The notes below the pieces were generated by a model. It was not told the DNA's origin, did no database searches, and was given only the letters and a program-made list of their open reading frames with translations. A program made the position numbers and the translations under genes. Shown in pieces: positions 47,484-55,656 of a stretch of 64,000 nucleotides of DNA. Location of the stretch: assembly GCF_033597815.2 (NCBI RefSeq), contig NZ_CP166245.1:2232001-2296000 (forward strand), in the 5' to 3' direction. The first letter of the stretch is position 1; the number at the start of each line of letters is the position of its first letter. The stretch is from Staphylococcus sp. KG4-3 (GTDB lineage Bacteria > Bacillota > Bacilli > Staphylococcales > Staphylococcaceae).

Positions 47484-48248
47484 ATGAAAATGTATGCTGA
47501 TGAGCGTAGAGAACATATTTATACTTATATAAAATCTCATAAACGTGCAACTGTAAAACAGCTCTCTGATTACTTAAGTGTTACAGAAGCAACTGTAAGA
47601 AGTGATTTAAGACGCCTTGAAAGTGAAAATAAATTAATCCGTACACACGGTGGTGCAAAAATAACTGATAATCTGGGTTCTAAGTTAAACTTTTCTTATC
47701 GCTTAACTCAAAAACATTCAGAAAAATATAAAATTAGTAAACATGCTTTTAAAAAAATACAACCACAACAATGTATTATGATTGATGCAAGTTCTACAAC
47801 TTATGAATTAGCCAAATTATTAACGGAAACAACAATGGAACTAACTATTATCACAAACGGGTTAGAAAATGCAGTATTATTAAAAGAGAATCCACACTTA
47901 ACAGTTCTTGTAGTTGGAGGTTTTGTTTCACAAGATTCAAATGCGATTACAGGTAATATCGACTCACAAATACTAGAAATGTATCACATAGATTATTTCT
48001 TTTTATCTGCGAACGGCTTTACACTTGAAAATGGCTTAACTGATTTTTCTTTACCTGAAGTTCAATTAAAAAAACAAATGGTAAAGGAAAGTGAAAATGT
48101 CATTGCACTTATTGATAAAAGTAAATTCGATATATCCTCTACACTTTCATTTGCAAAAATCAGTGACATTACAGAAGTCATAACTGATGAAACACCATCA
48201 AATAAATGGAAAAAAAACGTACCATTCTCGTTAACAGTAGCTCCATGA
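47484..48248 (+). CDS. DeoR family regulator of the polyol operon
   Basis: 254 aa. The N-terminal DeoR helix-turn-helix (ATVKQLSDYLSVTEATVRSDLRRLESENKLIRTHGGA) is followed by a sugar-phosphate sensor domain: IDASSTTYELA, TNGLENAVLL, GGFVSQDSNAITG and ALIDKSKF. It is divergent from the dehydrogenase operon across a 176-bp region, so it very likely represses that operon until a phosphorylated ketose binds. AAAGGAGG lies 11 nt before the ATG at 47484; the upstream open frame is not needed. Confidence 0.9.
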   Translation: MKMYADERREHIYTYIKSHKRATVKQLSDYLSVTEATVRSDLRRLESENKLIRTHGGAKITDNLGSKLNFSYRLTQKHSEKYKISKHAFKKIQPQQCIMIDASSTTYELAKLLTETTMELTIITNGLENAVLLKENPHLTVLVVGGFVSQDSNAITGNIDSQILEMYHIDYFFLSANGFTLENGLTDFSLPEVQLKKQMVKESENVIALIDKSKFDISSTLSFAKISDITEVITDETPSNKWKKNVPFSLTVAP

Positions 48249-48348
48249 AAAAATAAAAACAAAAAAGGAACAACGATAGACTTTAATGTTCTAAGTATAA
48301 ATTACTTTTAGATAAAGTCATCATTGTTCCTTTTATTTTGAATATCAA

Positions 48349-49821
48349 TTATATACCACCACTCCAGCCAATTGCAGTAAATACATAAAGTATCACACCA
48401 CCAACAATCATCCATATGATAAATAACGGTGCCATAAATTTAAACCATGAGCCGAAATTAGCCTTAGCTATAGCTATAGCCCCAATTGTAGCACCTAATG
48501 TCGGAGTGATAAGATTACCTAATCCACCACCAAAGGATAATGAAGTTAATAATATTTGATCATTAACTCCTAATGCTGTTGTAACAGGCTGTAATATAGG
48601 CACCATCACACTCATCAACCCAGAACCAGAAGGCACTAAGAAATTAAATATTGTAGCTACAAAAAACACTAAAACCGAAACTACACCTGATGAAGCACCA
48701 TCAAGTTGCGTCGTCAATCCATGCACTATAGTACTTAATATTTGTCCTTTTTCTAATATCACACTAATGGTATTTGCCATAATGATTGCAAATGCAACTA
48801 CAAGCATCGGTTTTGCACCTTCTAAAAATCCATCCACCATTTCAGATGGTCGTTTCCCCTTAACAATATAGGCCAACACAAAACTTAAACCAAATACTGT
48901 AATAAAAACACCATTACCATATCGTTCAGTCCACTTTAGCAAACCATTTCCTAACGCTAAAATGATTGGTGTAACAACAACTAAACTAACGACAATGTAA
49001 TCTCTCCAACTTACCTTTCTATCTTCCAAATCCATTGCTTCATTTGATGAATAATCGTTTTGTTGTTGCCAAACTTTTGTAGTCATCATACTATTATCTG
49101 GATTTTTAATTACTCTTCGCGCATACCAAATTACATACAATAAGGTCACAATTAAAAATATAAGATACATAATAGCCCTGCCACCGTAGCCTGAATAAAG
49201 TGAGACATCGGGATATAAAATTTGTCCGATTTTAGCCATTCCAGAAGGTGATACAGAAAATGCCATATATAAAGGTAAGAATGTAATCGCCAAAGCCATA
49301 ATAGGATCTAACTTTAAACGTCTTACTAAAATGACGCCCAAGGTTACAAACACAATCATTTGATCTCCACCGATAAAGAATCCTATAAAAGCCATTAATG
49401 AGAATAAACCTATTATTAATGGTAATGCACCTACATGTTCAAATCTATAAATCATGAAATTGGTTATTTTCGTAACTGAATTTAACTGCAGGATGCCTCC
49501 CATTGCACCACCTATAAATAATAGCAAAGTCACTGTTTGAGCAGATTGGGTACCTCCATTTAGAATCAGAGTTATTGCATAAAATGGATTCACAGGATGT
49601 TGAGCAATTGCGTGGTAAGTCCCTTGTATCATCGATCCATCTTTGTCAGTATTAAACGTCCCAGCAGGAATGATATATGTCAAAAAACAAGCAAACATCA
49701 TCATTAGTAACATCATTAATAACACATGTGGTAACTCTAATTTCCTTTTTGTTTTTATAGAAGTTTGGTTAGCTGTTTGATTAACAGTATTTTGATAAGA
49801 TGTTGTACTAGATTCTGACAT
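48349..49821 (-). CDS. YfcC-family (DcuC superfamily) transporter
   Basis: 490 aa with ~12 membrane segments. Typical blocks include AGTFNTDKDG after helix 1, FIGGAMGGILQL, FFIGGDQMIVFVTLGVILVRRL, FLVPSGSGLMSVMVPIL and GGGLGNLITPTLGATIGAIAIAKA. The family is annotated for C4-dicarboxylates, basic amino acids or peptides, without firm substrates. The gene lies 81 nt downstream of the second monooxygenase gene, in the same direction and without a clear terminator between. It may therefore import the monooxygenase substrate rather than a polyol. AAGGAG is 8 nt upstream. Confidence 0.8.
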   Translation of the reverse strand: MSESSTTSYQNTVNQTANQTSIKTKRKLELPHVLLMMLLMMMFACFLTYIIPAGTFNTDKDGSMIQGTYHAIAQHPVNPFYAITLILNGGTQSAQTVTLLLFIGGAMGGILQLNSVTKITNFMIYRFEHVGALPLIIGLFSLMAFIGFFIGGDQMIVFVTLGVILVRRLKLDPIMALAITFLPLYMAFSVSPSGMAKIGQILYPDVSLYSGYGGRAIMYLIFLIVTLLYVIWYARRVIKNPDNSMMTTKVWQQQNDYSSNEAMDLEDRKVSWRDYIVVSLVVVTPIILALGNGLLKWTERYGNGVFITVFGLSFVLAYIVKGKRPSEMVDGFLEGAKPMLVVAFAIIMANTISVILEKGQILSTIVHGLTTQLDGASSGVVSVLVFFVATIFNFLVPSGSGLMSVMVPILQPVTTALGVNDQILLTSLSFGGGLGNLITPTLGATIGAIAIAKANFGSWFKFMAPLFIIWMIVGGVILYVFTAIGWSGGI

Positions 49822-49902
49822 AGTCGTTCACTCCTTTTAATAAAAAATAGACACAACTTTTATAATTTAGATGTGTCCATCAATTTCAATATTTTCAAAG
49901 CT

Positions 49903-51231
49903 TTAATTTGTAACACGGGATTGTGTGTATCTATTTTCTTTAAAAGGAAGGCCAAGATGATCTCTTAATGTTTCACCATGAAATGTTTTATCATAATAAC
50001 CCTTCTCTTCTAGAATAGGTAATACATTTTCTAAGAATTCATCATAAACCGCCCCGTATATATGAGGTCCAAAAATAAAACCATCTGCTGCGCCGTCTTC
50101 TACCCATTCAATGATTATATCTGCTACAGTTTCGTATGTTCCCATAAATGGAGAGCGTCTAACTGTCTCTTCTAGCGCAACTTCTCTTAACGTCGATTGG
50201 TTTGCTTTTGCGCGATTAGCAATTGCATCTGCAGTAGCTCGGAAACTATTTTGACCAACTTCTCCTAAATCTGGAAAAGGCGCATCTAAATCATATTGAC
50301 TAAAATCATGATGATCATAATAACGACCTAAATAATCTAATGCTTCATCAATATTTGCTAAAGTCTTAATATTTTCAAAGCGTGCTTCTGCTTCACTTTC
50401 TGTCTTAGCTATGACTGGTGCTAATATAGGATAAACTCTTACTTCATCGGGGTTACGTCCATATGCCTTAGCTTGATCTTTAATACTTTCATAATTCCGT
50501 TGTGCACTTTCTTTTGATTCTCCTAATGTGAAAACTGCATCTGCATATTTGGCTGCATAGTCTTGTCCTTTAGGTGAAGCGCCTGCCTGAAAAATGACTG
50601 GTTGACCTTGTTCAGAGCGACTTGCATTTAATGGTCCTTTTACTTGGAAATATTCACCTTTATAATCTAGTGTGTGCATTTTGTTTTTATCTAAATATTC
50701 GCCTTTTTCATTATCAAATTTAAACGCATCATCTTCATATGAATCCCATAATCCTTGTACCACTTGAATATGTTCTTCAGCGATATCATATCTCGTATCA
50801 TGCTCCGGATGTTCACCTTTACTATAGTTATCTGCACTACCCTCAAGTGGTGATGTAACAACGTTCCATCCTGCGCGTCCGTGACTGATATTATCAATCG
50901 TTGCTAACTGTCTCGCAACGGTAAAAGGTTCACTATATGAAGTTGAAATTGTACCAACTAAACCAATTTTTTGAGTAATAGACGCAAGTGCAGCAAGTAG
51001 CGTTAAAGGTTCGTGTCTGTCTAAGAAATGAGGGATAGACTTCTCATGAATATATAGACCATCTGCTACAAAAACAAAACTAAAACCTGCTCGCTCTGCT
51101 CTCTTAGCAATGTCTAGTTGGTATTCAAAGTTAGTACTGGCATCGCTAGGAACTTCATTAGATTTCCAAGCATGCATATGACTACCTGGACCATTTAACA
51201 TAATTCCAAAATCTATTTTTTTCTGACTCAT
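49903..51231 (-). CDS. NtaA/SnaA/DszA-family flavin monooxygenase
   Basis: 442 aa luciferase-like TIM barrel that uses reduced FMN. FVFVADGLYIHEKSIPHFLDRHEPLTLLAALA, GRAGWNVVTSPLEGSADNY (family hallmark), QPVIFQAGASPKGQDYAAKYADAVFT and DGFIFGPHIYGAVYDEF are present. Relatives (YtnJ, YxeK) cleave C-S or C-N bonds in organosulfur compounds, nitrilotriacetate or dibenzothiophene sulfone. Its ATG overlaps the upstream luciferase-like gene (ATGA), so the two are coupled. No flavin reductase is adjacent. Confidence 0.88.
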   Translation of the reverse strand: MSQKKIDFGIMLNGPGSHMHAWKSNEVPSDASTNFEYQLDIAKRAERAGFSFVFVADGLYIHEKSIPHFLDRHEPLTLLAALASITQKIGLVGTISTSYSEPFTVARQLATIDNISHGRAGWNVVTSPLEGSADNYSKGEHPEHDTRYDIAEEHIQVVQGLWDSYEDDAFKFDNEKGEYLDKNKMHTLDYKGEYFQVKGPLNASRSEQGQPVIFQAGASPKGQDYAAKYADAVFTLGESKESAQRNYESIKDQAKAYGRNPDEVRVYPILAPVIAKTESEAEARFENIKTLANIDEALDYLGRYYDHHDFSQYDLDAPFPDLGEVGQNSFRATADAIANRAKANQSTLREVALEETVRRSPFMGTYETVADIIIEWVEDGAADGFIFGPHIYGAVYDEFLENVLPILEEKGYYDKTFHGETLRDHLGLPFKENRYTQSRVTN

Positions 51232-52244
51232 AATACCCCTTCTTTCTGGTTAGCAATTGTGTATAATGGAGCAAGTTTCTCCACCGTTTTCACTCTTAAT
51301 TTGTGATTCTGTATTGGCATATGCAACATAAACTCATCGATGAGTCCTTCGTTGTTTAACTGAGATAATTGATGTCTAACTTCAGCAGCTGAGCCTTCTA
51401 AAACGTCTATTTGCTTTTCCTCAACTTCAAAATGTTCTGCACTTTGTTTACTAAATGCTTCTAGTTGCTCCTTAGTATTTACAGTAATTTTTCTACCATC
51501 CTTAAAATGCAAAGCATAATTTGTACGACCATCTTTAACTAATTCTTTATCATTTTCATTTTCTGTTACTACTGCTGCTACAGCAACAATAAAACGCCCT
51601 TTTGGATATTGCTGTTTATAAGATTTCACTGCACTTATTAACATATCAACATTAGAATTAATAAAGAAAGCATATACAAAACCAACATTTTCATTTGCTG
51701 CAAATTGTGCCGAACGGTCACTGCCCCCTAATAAAAAGAGCTCTGGCTTAGGAACTTCATTATCTCTTATAGAAGTTTGTAATTGATTATATGCATCATC
51801 TTCTTTAAAATTTCGATTATTTAAATTGTTTAACAGTTGGAATTTATCATTGAATGTAACTTGTGGCGATTTGAATTCTGATTGCAGAGCCTGTGTTGCT
51901 AATGGAAATCCACCAGGTGCTTTACCAACCCCTAAATCAACTCTACCTGGTGCAAGGTGACTAATAAAATGGAATTGTTCTATTACTTTAAAAGGACTAT
52001 AGTGCTGTAACATTACTCCTCCTGAACCAATACGTATTTCGTTAGTCTTGTTGAGTAGATGTGTCACTAATATTTCTGGGCTTGTACCCGCAACTTCTGG
52101 AATATTATGATGCTCTGCAACAAAATATCTCGTATATTTTAATTTATCTGCTAGTTGTGCTAATTCAACAGTTCGTTGTATACCCTCATTTACAGTTTCA
52201 TTAATATCAATTGGACTTTGATCTAGAATGCTCATAGATGTCAT
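51228..52244 (-). CDS. LLM-class flavin oxidoreductase (YtmO-like)
   Basis: 338 aa bacterial-luciferase-like protein. It opens with MSILDQSPIDI, then YTRYFVAEHHNIPEVAGTSPEIL, RIGSGGVMLQHYSPFKVIEQF and RVDLGVGKAPGG, the pattern of the MsnO8/YtmO subgroup. It is first of two monooxygenase genes, preceded by a near-consensus promoter and a 30-bp inverted repeat. The pairing of YtmO-like and YtnJ-like genes is the arrangement seen in Bacillus sulfur-salvage loci. I took the ATG at 52244 (GGGGGG upstream); an ATG three codons later is possible. Confidence 0.86.
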   Translation of the reverse strand: MTSMSILDQSPIDINETVNEGIQRTVELAQLADKLKYTRYFVAEHHNIPEVAGTSPEILVTHLLNKTNEIRIGSGGVMLQHYSPFKVIEQFHFISHLAPGRVDLGVGKAPGGFPLATQALQSEFKSPQVTFNDKFQLLNNLNNRNFKEDDAYNQLQTSIRDNEVPKPELFLLGGSDRSAQFAANENVGFVYAFFINSNVDMLISAVKSYKQQYPKGRFIVAVAAVVTENENDKELVKDGRTNYALHFKDGRKITVNTKEQLEAFSKQSAEHFEVEEKQIDVLEGSAAEVRHQLSQLNNEGLIDEFMLHMPIQNHKLRVKTVEKLAPLYTIANQKEGVL

Positions 52245-52289
52245 ATATAATCCCCCCAAATCAATTTTCTGAATATTAGATTACTAGTA

Positions 52290-52318
52290 ATACTATGCTC
52301 CTCATACAACTTTGTCAA
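52290..52318 (-). promoter_or_regulatory. Strong sigma-A promoter of the monooxygenase operon
   Basis: The minus strand has -35 TTGACA (52313-52318) and -10 TAGTAT (52290-52295) with a 17-bp spacer. The leader is about 40 nt, too short for a riboswitch. The -35 is 3 bp from the end of the 30-bp inverted repeat. Confidence 0.8.
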
Positions 52319-52321
52319 GTA

Positions 52322-52387
52322 TTCTTATCGTTTTAGTAAGGATTAAATAAAGCTAGATTTATTTAATCCTTACTAAAACGATAAGAA
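52322..52387. repeat. 30-bp perfect inverted repeat upstream of the monooxygenase promoter
   Basis: The arms 52322-52351 and 52358-52387 are perfect complements over 30 bp with a 6-nt loop (GCTAGA). No T-tract follows in either direction, and SDR has its own terminator to the right. A plain terminator is therefore unlikely. An operator/cruciform or a small mobile-element footprint is possible. Confidence 0.85.
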
Positions 52388-52406
52388 CTTTAAAAACAGC
52401 ATAAAA

Positions 52407-52446
52407 AAAGAGAAGTGGAGTATTATATTATCTCAACTTCTCTTTT
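52407..52446. terminator. SDR gene terminator
   Basis: A stem AAAGAGAAGTGGAG / CTCAACTTCTCTTTT with one G-T pair and an 11-nt loop. On the minus strand the stem is followed by TTTTTATGCTG. Confidence 0.8.
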
Positions 52447-52485
52447 GATATTACTAGATTTAATTTTAAATTAGTCACTAGTTAT

Positions 52486-53265
52486 TTATAATGCTGTATA
52501 TCCCCCATCAATTGTGACAACACTACCAGTAACAAATGATGAAGCATCAGAAGCTAAATATAGTGCTGCACCTTGTAATTCTTCAGGTACACCAGGACGA
52601 CCTAATGGTGTAAAATTCATCCATGTATCAATCATTTCTCCACCTTGAGCAAAATAATCTCTAGTTAATTCTGTTTCCATATAACCTGGAGCAATAGTAT
52701 TTACACGTATACCATGTTCTGCCCATTCACTTGCTAAGCTTTTAGTAAACATAATTACCGCACCTTTAGAAGTATTATATGCCGCCTGTGGTTGTGGCGT
52801 ATTTACAATGATACCTGACATTGAAGAAGTGTTCACAATAGTACCTTTTTGCTGTTTGATCATCACTTTACCTACAGCTTGTGAAACTAAAACCATGCTG
52901 TTGATATTGACATCCATATTTTTAACCCAACGATCGTAAGGCATATCTTCAAATTTAACATGTTCGTTGATTCCAGCATTGTTGAATAGAATGTCTATGT
53001 GCCCAAACTTATCCATTACATCTGAAACCATTTGCTCAACATCCGACACGTTTGTTACATCTACTTTACATGCCAAGGCTTGATTTCCTGTTTCAGTTTC
53101 AAATTCGTTTGCTGTTTCTTTTGCTAAATCTAAATTAATATCAGCAATAACTAAGTTTGCACCTGCTTCAGCTAAACCTTTCCCCATTGCTTTTCCTAGT
53201 CCTGAGGCACCTCCTGTCACAATTGCGACTTGACCATCCAGTTTGAATTTGTCTAAAACACTCAT
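52486..53265 (-). CDS. Short-chain dehydrogenase/reductase
   Basis: 259 aa classical SDR. The cofactor motif is TGGASGLG (17-24), followed by NNAG (95-98), a serine region NTSSMSG and the catalytic Tyr163/Lys167 (YNTSK). The Asp after strand 2 (VIADIN) favours NAD(H). The sequence looks like the gluconate 5-dehydrogenase/polyol dehydrogenase group. A sugar acid or polyol substrate is plausible, and a cre-like site lies 68 bp upstream. GGAGG is 9 nt before the ATG. It is monocistronic. Confidence 0.85.
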   Translation of the reverse strand: MSVLDKFKLDGQVAIVTGGASGLGKAMGKGLAEAGANLVIADINLDLAKETANEFETETGNQALACKVDVTNVSDVEQMVSDVMDKFGHIDILFNNAGINEHVKFEDMPYDRWVKNMDVNINSMVLVSQAVGKVMIKQQKGTIVNTSSMSGIIVNTPQPQAAYNTSKGAVIMFTKSLASEWAEHGIRVNTIAPGYMETELTRDYFAQGGEMIDTWMNFTPLGRPGVPEELQGAALYLASDASSFVTGSVVTIDGGYTAL

Positions 53266-53332
53266 ATTATGTAACCTCCATTTATTTCGTTTATTAATTG
53301 TAATTGTAAAATAAATTAATATTCAAAGATAG

Positions 53333-53346
53333 TGGAAACGCTTACT
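53333..53346. promoter_or_regulatory. Cre-like site upstream of the SDR gene
   Basis: TGGAAACGCTTACT differs from cre at two fixed positions. The rest of the 369-bp gap (53266-53634) is AT-rich, apart from the next terminator. Confidence 0.35.
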
Positions 53347-53546
53347 GATTTTATTCTCTACATTTAAATATCTAGATAATTTCCACATATTCACTTAGAA
53401 AAATTCAATTATTAGATAGTATGCTATAACTTTGACAGCTACTTTAGTGTTGATATTAAAGTAATTTGGTAATATCCAACCATTCTTAACTTAATAAATC
53501 TATAACTAGAATCAACGATATCTTTTTTAATAATTTATATAAAAAA

Positions 53547-53591
53547 GACGAGACAGAAATCAAAATTTAAAATTTGATTTTTGTCTCGCCT
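53547..53591. terminator. nptA-like gene terminator
   Basis: A long inverted repeat with few mismatches (AGACGAGACAGAAATC... and GATTTTTGTCTCGCCT), about 45 nt past the stop on the minus strand. It is followed by T6 in that direction. Confidence 0.8.
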
Positions 53592-53634
53592 AGCGTAGTT
53601 ATTTTACATGCTAATTTTTACGATTAAATAATAT

Positions 53635-55299
53635 TTAGTAAGACCAACCTAATGGATTTTCCACATGTTCTTCTAATTCTATTTCATCAATATCAACCAT
53701 TGATTCTGAAATATTTCTAGAATGATAACCGATTCGTTCTAATATTGCAATCATATCCAGATATAATAAGCCACCTTCTGGTGAACACTCACCTGAACTT
53801 AAACGTTTAATATGTTTTTTCCTTAAATCATGTTCAAGTTTGTATGAATCATTACTTATTTTAACAATTTCATCACGCTTAACTCGATCATAAACGTTGA
53901 ACATTTCAACTGTCTTTTCAAATGACATGTTAACATGATTGTAAAGCTTTTCAATACTTTGTTCAGCTTTATCAGATATTTTGATAGGATTTGTATCTTT
54001 TTTCTTCAAATCTAATAAATAGGCTTCTGATAAACCAGCCACTTTCAACATCGTGCGATTAACATCGAATAATACTGACATCCTTTCTGCATCATCTTGT
54101 GACAACTTCTTCTCAGATATTTTAGTAAGATACTGTCTGACATTATCATACATGTTGTCAATTGCTGCATGTTTCTGAATAATATCTTTTTCAGTTTTTT
54201 CGTCGTAGTGATTGACTTTTTGCAACATGGATAACGTCATTCTACCAATGTTTTGAATTTCATCTTGAGCTTCTTGTAGAGCAATATTAGGTGCTCTATT
54301 AATTAAGTTCTTATCAAGATGTCTTGGTTTGTATTTTTCATTAATATCTTCACCTGGTATTATTTTCGTAACTATCCAAGCTAGTACAAAAATAAATGGT
54401 AATTGAATTAAAGTATTTGTTACGTTAAATGTACCGTGTGCAAATGCAATAACCATTTCTGGTTTTAAATTCATTGCGCCTTGCATCCACTCAATAACTA
54501 ATTGATACAACGGTAAGATGAGCAAGAATATTGCTGCACCTATCACGTTAAACATAACATGAACTGCTGCAACACGTTTTGATGCAAGAGAACCTGCTAA
54601 ACTTGCTAAAACAGCAGTAATCGTTGTACCGATATTATCACCTAATAGTACTGGCAGTGCACCATGCAAGCTAATTAAATCATTAGCAAAGAACCCTTGT
54701 AATATACCAATTGTTGCACTTGAGCTTTGGATGATAACTGTTAAGAATGTACCAGCTATAACACCATATATTGGATTTGATGACATATCTAACATGATTT
54801 GTTTAAACCCATCTAAATTAGCGAGTGGCTTCACTGCACCACTCATTAACTCTAAGCCATAAAAAAGAGAACCAAAACCAAATAAAATCATACCTATATT
54901 TTTTACTTTTCTTTTCTGGATAAAGAAAATCAAAAATGCGCCAATAGCTAGGATGGGTAGTGAATAAGCACCGATATCAATACCTATTATAAATGCTGTA
55001 ACCGTGGTACCTATATTCGCTCCCATAACAACTCCAATTGCTTGTCGCATTGTCATAAATCCTGCACTTACAAGACCAATCGTAATGACAGTAGTCCCTG
55101 AACTACTTTGAATTAAAATCGTAACAATCATACCTGCCAAAACACCCATGATTGGATTACTAGTAAATTTATTTAATATACTTCTCAGTCGATCGCCAGC
55201 AGTTGCTTGTAAGCCATCGCCCATCTGTTTAATTCCGTATAAAAATATACCTAAACCACCGATAAAAGTGAAAATTATCTCCATTACAGAAGAATCCAT
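53635..55299 (-). CDS. Na+/phosphate cotransporter family protein (NptA-like)
   Basis: 554 aa. Two inverted membrane repeats each carry the QSSS motif (residues 64-67 and 191-194), with GANIGTTVTA and GDNIGTTITA after them. The C-terminal ~220 residues are a PhoU-like helical domain. It imports phosphate with Na+ at low affinity; S. aureus NptA contributes under phosphate limitation. The ATG at 55299 is 6 nt after AGAGGT; the GTG two codons earlier is too close. It is transcribed alone, and no Pho box was recognised. Confidence 0.88.
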   Translation of the reverse strand: MDSSVMEIIFTFIGGLGIFLYGIKQMGDGLQATAGDRLRSILNKFTSNPIMGVLAGMIVTILIQSSSGTTVITIGLVSAGFMTMRQAIGVVMGANIGTTVTAFIIGIDIGAYSLPILAIGAFLIFFIQKRKVKNIGMILFGFGSLFYGLELMSGAVKPLANLDGFKQIMLDMSSNPIYGVIAGTFLTVIIQSSSATIGILQGFFANDLISLHGALPVLLGDNIGTTITAVLASLAGSLASKRVAAVHVMFNVIGAAIFLLILPLYQLVIEWMQGAMNLKPEMVIAFAHGTFNVTNTLIQLPFIFVLAWIVTKIIPGEDINEKYKPRHLDKNLINRAPNIALQEAQDEIQNIGRMTLSMLQKVNHYDEKTEKDIIQKHAAIDNMYDNVRQYLTKISEKKLSQDDAERMSVLFDVNRTMLKVAGLSEAYLLDLKKKDTNPIKISDKAEQSIEKLYNHVNMSFEKTVEMFNVYDRVKRDEIVKISNDSYKLEHDLRKKHIKRLSSGECSPEGGLLYLDMIAILERIGYHSRNISESMVDIDEIELEEHVENPLGWSY

Positions 55300-55560
55300 C
55301 GTCACACCTCTTTAAATTATTTGTAAACTATGTGAATTATAACTTATTTTTGTTAAGCAAATGTTAATTCTTTATTAAAATTATAGATAATGTGCTAAAC
55401 AATTATGCAATCATATTTCAAACAGTTTTCAACATTCATTTAAACAGTGTAATGACAGTGTTTAATAAAAACAATGGGTAGTACATTTGATACAAATTAA
55501 TTTTGTATATTTTATGAAATATGATTTTGAATTAAGTTACTATTGAAATGTTTATATAAA

Positions 55561-55599
55561 AGGGTTAGAAATCAAATAATCAATTTGATTTCTAACCCT
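55561..55599 (-). terminator. yhgE-like gene terminator
   Basis: A 16-bp perfect inverted repeat (AGGGTTAGAAATCAAA and its complement) with a 7-nt loop. On the minus strand a T-run follows (TTTTATATAAAC). The remainder of the gap from 55300 holds the nptA promoter region and nothing else recognisable. Confidence 0.88.
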
Positions 55600-55656
55600 G
55601 CTAACAAAATTGTTCATTTTAAATCAATATAATAATTAGTGTTGCATTTGATACAT

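Noticed and set aside
52260..52321. Riboswitch or T-box leader for the monooxygenase operon
   Set aside because: The promoter lies only about 40 nt before the start codon, too short for such a leader.
52322..52387. Ordinary rho-independent terminator
   Set aside because: There is no T-tract on either side, and the SDR gene already has a terminator at 52407-52446.
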